Positions 15,562-19,512 of a stretch of DNA of 19,512 bases are shown in pieces. This stretch comes from Deltaproteobacteria bacterium (lineage in GTDB: Bacteria > Desulfobacterota > Deferrimicrobia > Deferrimicrobiales > Deferrimicrobiaceae). The notes below the pieces were generated by a model. The model saw only the letters and a list, made by a program, of their open reading frames with translations. It searched no databases and was not told where the DNA came from. Both the position numbers and the translations under genes were made by a program. The stretch covers positions 1 to 19,512 of the forward strand of contig JANXPS010000172.1 of NCBI GenBank assembly GCA_025357175.1, in the 5' to 3' direction. Each line of letters begins with the position of its first letter. The stretch's first letter is position 1.

Positions 15562-16517
15562 GGAAGAGCCGATTCCAGCGCCCCGAAGACGAGCCTGCTG
15601 ACCTCGGACAGCGTGCCGTCGACCGTGCACCCGGATGCGTTCCGGTGCCCGCCGCCGCCGAAGCGGGAGGAAACCTCGGCCACGTCGACGCGCCCCTTGG
15701 AGCGGAAGCTGACGCGCCAGTTGCCGCCGGTTTCTTCGCGGAAAGAAACGGCCACCTCGACGCCCGCAATCGAGCGCGGATAGTTGATGAACCCCTCGAG
15801 AAAATCGCGCGTCGCGGAAAATTCGGCAAGATCCTTGAGGGTGGTCGTGATGGAGGCGAACTTTCCGGAGGGCGACAGCGTGAGCGAATCGAGCACGCGC
15901 CCGAGAAGTTTTACCCGGTTCGGTTCCTGCGACTCGAACAGCTGCTCGGATACCTTCCAGGGATCGATTCCGAGCGCCACCATTTCGCCGGCGACGTGGA
16001 ACGCTTCGGGGTTGGCGCTGGAATAGTGGAAGGAGCCGGTGTCGGTCAGGACGGAAACATAGATGTTGAGTGCGACGTCGAGGCCGACCGGCTGCCCCAT
16101 CGCGACGAGGATGCGGTGGACGAGGAGGCCGGCCGCCGCCGCCGCGGGGTCGACCAGCCGATAGTCGCCGTGGGCGCCGTTGGTCCGGTGGTGGTCGATG
16201 TTGACGAGCAGGGGACTGCGGGAAAGGACGGCGCCGACGCGTCCGGTGCGCTCGGGGGATCCGCAATCAACGACCACCGAAACGGGGTAATCGGTCCCGT
16301 CGTCCTCGAATATGATGGTGTCTGCGCCCGGCAGGAACTTGAGATTTTCGGGAACCGGGTCGGCGTTGAGCACGGTGGCCGTCTTGCCCATGCGGCGAAG
16401 CGCCAGCGCGAGCGCAAGCTCGGAGCCGATGGCGTCGCCCTCGGGGTTTTCGTGGCAGGCGATCAGGAAGCGATCGTTCTCGCGGAAAACGCGGCAGATC
16501 GCCTCGATGTCATTCAT
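15558..16517 (-). CDS. nrnA: DHH-family phosphoesterase, NrnA-like (oligoribonuclease / pAp phosphatase)
   Basis: Predicted to degrade short oligoribonucleotides (nanoRNA) and dephosphorylate 3'-phosphoadenosine 5'-phosphate, the roles shown for NrnA family members. The 319-residue product has the DHH domain: motif I HENPEGDAIGS (22-32), motif II VVDCGS (82-87), motif III NIDHHRTN (106-113) and motif IV LTDTGSFHYS (157-166). It is followed by the DHHA1 substrate domain with GGGGHRNASG (287-296). Motif I has Glu26 where Asp is common (PEGDA for PDGDA), a conservative change. The ATG at 16515-16517 overlaps the rbfA stop by 8 bp (ATGAATGA), and the stop overlaps truB by 4 bp. The rbfA-nrnA-truB order is shared with Gram-positives and deltaproteobacteria. 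It could instead act mainly on cyclic dinucleotide breakdown products. Confidence 0.9.
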   Translation of the reverse strand: MNDIEAICRVFRENDRFLIACHENPEGDAIGSELALALALRRMGKTATVLNADPVPENLKFLPGADTIIFEDDGTDYPVSVVVDCGSPERTGRVGAVLSRSPLLVNIDHHRTNGAHGDYRLVDPAAAAAGLLVHRILVAMGQPVGLDVALNIYVSVLTDTGSFHYSSANPEAFHVAGEMVALGIDPWKVSEQLFESQEPNRVKLLGRVLDSLTLSPSGKFASITTTLKDLAEFSATRDFLEGFINYPRSIAGVEVAVSFREETGGNWRVSFRSKGRVDVAEVSSRFGGGGHRNASGCTVDGTLSEVSRLVFGALESALP

Positions 16518-16914
16518 CGTCGCCTTCCCCTTTTTTCGTGGATTCTTCCCGCACGGCCTCTTCCTTCGCGACCATGTCGAGAAGGTGGTCGATTCGGGCG
16601 ACCTGCGCGAAACCGTTGTCGTGGAAGAAAGTCAGTTCGGGCGCATAGCGCATGTTGAGGGCGTGCCCGACCTCGGCGCGCATGAAGCCGTTGCAGCGCC
16701 TCAGCGCACGGGCCGCCAGGCGGCGCTCTTCGTCGGTGCCGAGCACCGAATAGTTCACGCGGGCCAGCTTGAGGTCGGGGGTGACCCTCACTTCGGTGAT
16801 CGTGACGTGTGCGATCCCGGGATCCTTCACCTTGAACTGGAGGATCATGGAGAGTTCCTCGCGAATCCGCTCGCCCACCCGGACGGGCCGGTCGCCTCTG
16901 CCTTTCAGCGCCAT
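16510..16914 (-). CDS. rbfA: Ribosome-binding factor A
   Basis: Cold-shock-associated assembly factor that binds the free 30S subunit and assists maturation of the 5' end of 16S rRNA. The product is 134 residues, normal for the family. The KH-like fold signatures are RVGERIREELSMIL (12-25), DPGIAHVTITEVRVTPDLKLARVNYSVLG (31-59) and the C-terminal RYAPELTFFHDNG (89-101). The ATG at 16912-16914 is chosen because AGGAGG lies about 7 nt upstream and MALKGRGDRPVRVGERI is the family N-terminus; a longer frame exists but runs into the DUF503 gene. It overlaps the DUF503 stop by 10 bp upstream and nrnA by 8 bp downstream. Confidence 0.96.
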   Translation of the reverse strand: MALKGRGDRPVRVGERIREELSMILQFKVKDPGIAHVTITEVRVTPDLKLARVNYSVLGTDEERRLAARALRRCNGFMRAEVGHALNMRYAPELTFFHDNGFAQVARIDHLLDMVAKEEAVREESTKKGEGDDE

Positions 16915-17213
16915 GTCGAGCCCTCCTCGATGTCGACGATTTCGATGCGGCTGTCGAGCAATTCGACCTCGCCGTCGGTTCCGATCTGGTCCCGGATCCG
17001 GTCCAGCATCGATTGGGCAAGCGCCGGGTCGGTGGTCACCAGCGCCACGCCGATGCGCCCCCGCTGCCACAAATCCTGGAAGCCGGTTTCGGCGACCGAG
17101 ACGGGGAATCGGCTGCGGATCCGGGCGATGACGGTCGAGAGCCGCTGCCGCTTGTCCTTGAGCGATTGCGCGTCGTGGAAGCGCAGTTCCGCCGCGAGCA
17201 CCGCCACCAGCAC
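16905..17213 (-). CDS. ylxP: DUF503 / YlxP-like protein
   Basis: Small conserved protein of unknown precise function, encoded between infB and rbfA as in B. subtilis (ylxP). The product is 102 residues. Recognisable features are the opening strand LVAVLAAELRFHDA, SLKDKRQRL (17-25), the family's most conserved motif, FPVSVAETGFQDLWQR (36-51) and a ferredoxin-like alternation of strands and helices. The start is GTG at 17211-17213 with AGGAGG 6-7 nt upstream, 10 bp after the infB stop; its TGA (16905-16907) overlaps rbfA by 10 bp. Tight coupling with infB and rbfA suggests a role in ribosome assembly or initiation, but this is inference. Confidence 0.88.
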   Translation of the reverse strand: MLVAVLAAELRFHDAQSLKDKRQRLSTVIARIRSRFPVSVAETGFQDLWQRGRIGVALVTTDPALAQSMLDRIRDQIGTDGEVELLDSRIEIVDIEEGSTWR

Positions 17214-17223
17214 GCTTGCCCTC

Positions 17224-18249
17224 CTAGAGGACCCCGGCGACCTTCTCGATCGTGTAGGCTTCGATCTGGTCGTTCACCTGCAGATCGTTGTAGCCCTCGA
17301 TGCCCAGGCCGCACTCGAACCCCTCGAGCACTTCCCTTGCGTCGTCCTTGAACCGCTTGAGGGAAGCGAGCTTGCCGTCGTAGACGACGACGTTGTCGCG
17401 GAGCAGGCGGACGTTCGAGGTGCGCATGATCTTGCCGGAAACGACCCGGCAGCCCGCGATGGTCCCGATCTTGGAAATGTGGAACGTCTCGCGGATCTCG
17501 ACGCGTCCCTGCACGACTTCCTTGAGCGTCGGGGAAAGTAGCCCCTCCATCGCCTTGCGGATGTCGTCGACCACGTCGTAGATGACCGAGTAGAGGCGGA
17601 TGTCGACGCCGTCGCGCTCGGCGATCTCGCCCGCCCGGATCTCGGGGCGGACGTTGAAGCCGATGATGACCGCCTGCGACGCGGACGCCAGCATGACGTC
17701 GGATTCGGATATGCCGCCGACGCCGGTGTGGATGATGTTGACCTTGGCCTTGGCTCCGGAAAGTTTTTCAAGGGAGACCTTGAGCGCCTCCATCGACCCC
17801 TGCACGTCGGCCTTGATGACGATGTTGAGTTCCTTGAGGTCGCCGTCCTCGATCCGGCGGTGGAGATCTTCGAGGCTCATGCGGGGCTTGACGATCGCCT
17901 TCTCGCGTTCCTTGTCGGCCCGGTGCATCGCGATCTGGCGCGCGGTGCGCTCGTCCTTCATGGCGGCGAACTTCTGTCCCGCCTCGGGAAGGCCGTTGAG
18001 CCCCTGTATCTCGATGGGCGTGCCGGGGCCTGCGATGTCCTGCCGCTTGCCGCGGGAGTTGGCCAGCGCCCGGACCCGCCCGTAGTTCGAGCCGATGACG
18101 ATCGGGTCGCCGACCTTGAGCGTGCCGTCCTGGACGAGGACCGTTGCGACCACGCCGCGTCCCTTTTCGATGCGCGATTCGATGACGGTTCCGCGCGACA
18201 GCTTGTCGGGGTTGGCCTTGAGCTCGAGGATATCGGCCTGCAGCAGCAC
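17224..18249 (-). CDS. infB: Translation initiation factor IF2, C-terminal part (after in-frame TAG)
   Basis: This is the C-terminal part of infB, in the same frame as the upstream part and separated from it only by the TAG at 18253-18255. The first possible start is a GTG at 18247-18249. It encodes IF2 domain II (LELKANPDKLSRGTVIES, KGRGVVATVLVQDGTLKVGD), domain III (VIIKADVQGSMEAL with GVGGISESDVMLASAS) and the C-terminal fMet-tRNA-binding domain (IGTIAGCRVVSGKI, FECGLGIEGYNDLQ). The end, IEAYTIEKVAGVL then TAG (17224-17226), is the normal IF2 terminus. Without the GTPase domain this fragment is unlikely to function as IF2 unless the stop is read through or is a sequence error. No ribosome-binding site precedes the GTG that would clearly support separate translation. 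Confidence 0.85.
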   Translation of the reverse strand: MLLQADILELKANPDKLSRGTVIESRIEKGRGVVATVLVQDGTLKVGDPIVIGSNYGRVRALANSRGKRQDIAGPGTPIEIQGLNGLPEAGQKFAAMKDERTARQIAMHRADKEREKAIVKPRMSLEDLHRRIEDGDLKELNIVIKADVQGSMEALKVSLEKLSGAKAKVNIIHTGVGGISESDVMLASASQAVIIGFNVRPEIRAGEIAERDGVDIRLYSVIYDVVDDIRKAMEGLLSPTLKEVVQGRVEIRETFHISKIGTIAGCRVVSGKIMRTSNVRLLRDNVVVYDGKLASLKRFKDDAREVLEGFECGLGIEGYNDLQVNDQIEAYTIEKVAGVL

Positions 18250-18252
18250 CAG

Positions 18253-18255
18253 CTA
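18253..18255 (-). other. infB: In-frame amber codon inside infB
   Basis: The minus-strand codons here read GAC GCG CTG ATC TAG CTG GTG CTG CTG CAG, giving DALI-stop-LVLLQ. In IF2 proteins this junction between G5 and domain II is continuous, commonly with Glu at this position (LLE-x-x-LLQ); GAG to TAG is a single-base change. Both sides are in one frame and both retain normal IF2 sequence, so no frameshift is involved. Possible causes are a base-call or consensus error, a real nonsense mutation, or suppression. Confidence 0.9.
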
Positions 18256-19512
18256 GATCAGCGCGTCGATGCCGTCCTTTTTCTTGGCCGAGATGTTGGC
18301 GAAGAGCGTGGTGCCGCCCCACTCCTCGGGCTGAAGCCCGTGATCCGAAAGCTGCTGGCGAATGCGGTCGGGGTTGGCGCCGGGCTTGTCGATCTTGTTG
18401 ACGGCCACGACGATCGGGACGCCGGCCGCCTTGGCATGGTCGATCGCCTCGATGGTCTGGGGCATCACGCCGTCGTCGGCGCTGACGACCAGGATGACGA
18501 TGTCGGTCACCGAGGCGCCGCGGGCGCGCATCGCGGTGAACGCCTCGTGCCCCGGCGTATCGAGGATGACCAGTTTGCGGCCGCCGTGCTCGACTTCGTA
18601 GGCGCCGATGTGCTGGGTGATCCCGCCCGCTTCCTTTTCGGTGACGTTGCTCGAGCGCACCGCGTCGAGCAGCGTCGTCTTGCCGTGGTCGACGTGTCCC
18701 ATGATGGTGACGACCGGGGGCCGCGGCACGAGGTGCTCGTCGACGTCGGCTTCCTGGTCGATCATCCCCTCGATCTCGGGAGCGACGTTCTCGACCTCGA
18801 AGCCGTATTCCTGAGCAACCAGCCCGGCCGTCTCGGCATCGAGCAGCTGGTTGAGCGTGGACGGCATCCCCATTTCGAGAAGCTTCTTGATGACGTCGGA
18901 AGCCTTCACGCCCATGCGGTGCGCCAGGTCTCCGACGGTGATGACTTCTTCTATTTTGAACACGCGCTTGCTCGCTTTCGGGGGCTGCGTAGAGGGGCTC
19001 TTCTTTTCCTTGCCCGGCTTGCCGCGCCGTTTCTGGTGGCGGATCGGCTGGAACTGGCGGACGATCTGGGGGGTCGTCACCGGCTTCTCGCCTTCGACTT
19101 CTCCCTCGACTTCGGCTTCGCCCTCGGCCTTGACCGGCACATCGGGCGATTCCTCGCCGATCTCCTGGATGATCGCCTTCTTGAGGACGCCCTTCTGGAC
19201 TTTTTTCTCGCCCGGCTTCGGCTTCTTGCGTCCCTTTTCGGCTTCCCGGCGCTTTTCTTCGGCTTTCTGGGCGGCCGTCTTTTCGACGACGCGGACCACC
19301 GGCGAGGCGGCAGCCGGCTGTTCACGTTCGAAGGCCCTCCTCTGCTCGACGACAGGCGCGGGGGGCGGCTCGACGACGGCGACCTCGGGCTTCGGCGCCT
19401 CGACGACCACGGGCTCGACCGGACTGGCCGGCTCGACCGCGACGGGCGTTTCGACCACGGGTTCGACTTCGGGTTCCGGGGGGGGCGTTTCCTGGGGAGG
19501 CGGCGTGGCGGG
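18253..19512 (-). CDS. infB: Translation initiation factor IF2, N-terminal and GTPase part (5' end beyond window)
   Basis: IF2 is the GTPase that places fMet-tRNA on the 30S subunit and promotes subunit joining. The frame is open to the right edge, so the start lies outside. In order: a low-complexity Pro/Val/Glu-rich stretch (19512-19340 approximately), a charged Lys/Glu/Arg linker, an IF2N-like helical segment (EVITVGDLAHRMGVKASDVI, about 18948-18889), then the G domain. Its motifs are intact: GHVDHGKT (18699-18676), GGIT, DTPGHEAF, NKID (18399-18388) and SAK (18291-18283). Eight residues after SAK the frame meets TAG (18253-18255), where IF2 proteins continue into domain II. The rest of the protein follows in the same frame. 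The downstream DUF503-rbfA-nrnA-truB order is the standard infB context. Confidence 0.93.
   Translation of the reverse strand, partial: PATPPPQETPPPEPEVEPVVETPVAVEPASPVEPVVVEAPKPEVAVVEPPPAPVVEQRRAFEREQPAAASPVVRVVEKTAAQKAEEKRREAEKGRKKPKPGEKKVQKGVLKKAIIQEIGEESPDVPVKAEGEAEVEGEVEGEKPVTTPQIVRQFQPIRHQKRRGKPGKEKKSPSTQPPKASKRVFKIEEVITVGDLAHRMGVKASDVIKKLLEMGMPSTLNQLLDAETAGLVAQEYGFEVENVAPEIEGMIDQEADVDEHLVPRPPVVTIMGHVDHGKTTLLDAVRSSNVTEKEAGGITQHIGAYEVEHGGRKLVILDTPGHEAFTAMRARGASVTDIVILVVSADDGVMPQTIEAIDHAKAAGVPIVVAVNKIDKPGANPDRIRQQLSDHGLQPEEWGGTTLFANISAKKKDGIDALI

Noticed and set aside
17224..19512. Genetic code reassignment of TAG
   Set aside because: TAG ends rpsO, purL, infB and others at their normal C-termini, so a general TAG-to-sense code does not fit.
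1..19512. Mobile elements, CRISPR arrays, tRNA/rRNA genes, toxin-antitoxin or defence modules
   Set aside because: No transposase, integrase, direct repeat array, cloverleaf or defence-type protein was recognised on either strand; the region is core genome.

Overview
The window is a compact, high-G+C bacterial chromosome segment in which almost every gene is recognisable core metabolism or translation machinery. Gene order (infB, DUF503, rbfA, nrnA/DHH, truB, rpsO, pnp, M16 peptidase, dut) and the B. subtilis-type purine enzymes (separate PurS, PurQ and small PurL; iron-sulfur-type PurF) fit a Deltaproteobacteria-like lineage (Geobacter/Desulfuromonas-related phyla). That placement is inferred from synteny and protein style; no 16S rRNA or other phylogenetic marker is present to confirm it.

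Layout. Positions 1-150 are less GC-rich (about 53%) and carry no recognised gene, only an edge-truncated open frame on the minus strand. From 151 to 1414 (minus) lie a lytic transglycosylase and pgsA, 4 bp apart, behind a near-consensus promoter at 1421-1450. nadB (1483-3093) is the only convincing plus-strand gene; it is divergent from the transglycosylase and convergent with the gene that follows. From 3105 to the right edge, 16.4 kb, everything is on the minus strand. In transcription order (right to left): infB (5' end beyond the window), DUF503/ylxP, rbfA, nrnA, truB, [internal promoter], rpsO, pnp, M16 peptidase, dut, purB, purS, purQ, purL, purF, pyrE and a putative lipoprotein. Many junctions are overlaps of 4-10 bp (TTGA, GTGA, ATGA and longer) or gaps of 8-15 bp, so this reads as one transcriptional array or a chain of overlapping operons. 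It links translation initiation and ribosome maturation (IF2, RbfA, TruB, S15), RNA turnover (NrnA, PNPase) and nucleotide synthesis (dUTPase, purine steps, orotate phosphoribosyltransferase).

The most unusual feature is an in-frame amber codon (TAG, 18253-18255, minus strand) in infB. It lies just after the G5 motif of the GTPase domain and splits an otherwise intact, essential initiation factor 2 reading frame. TAG is clearly used as a true terminator by several neighbouring genes, so this is either a sequence or assembly error, a real nonsense mutation, or a decoded or suppressed stop. No mobile element, CRISPR array, tRNA, rRNA or defence system was found, and no convincing new system is apparent. 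The findings are refinements and oddities within a core-genome region.
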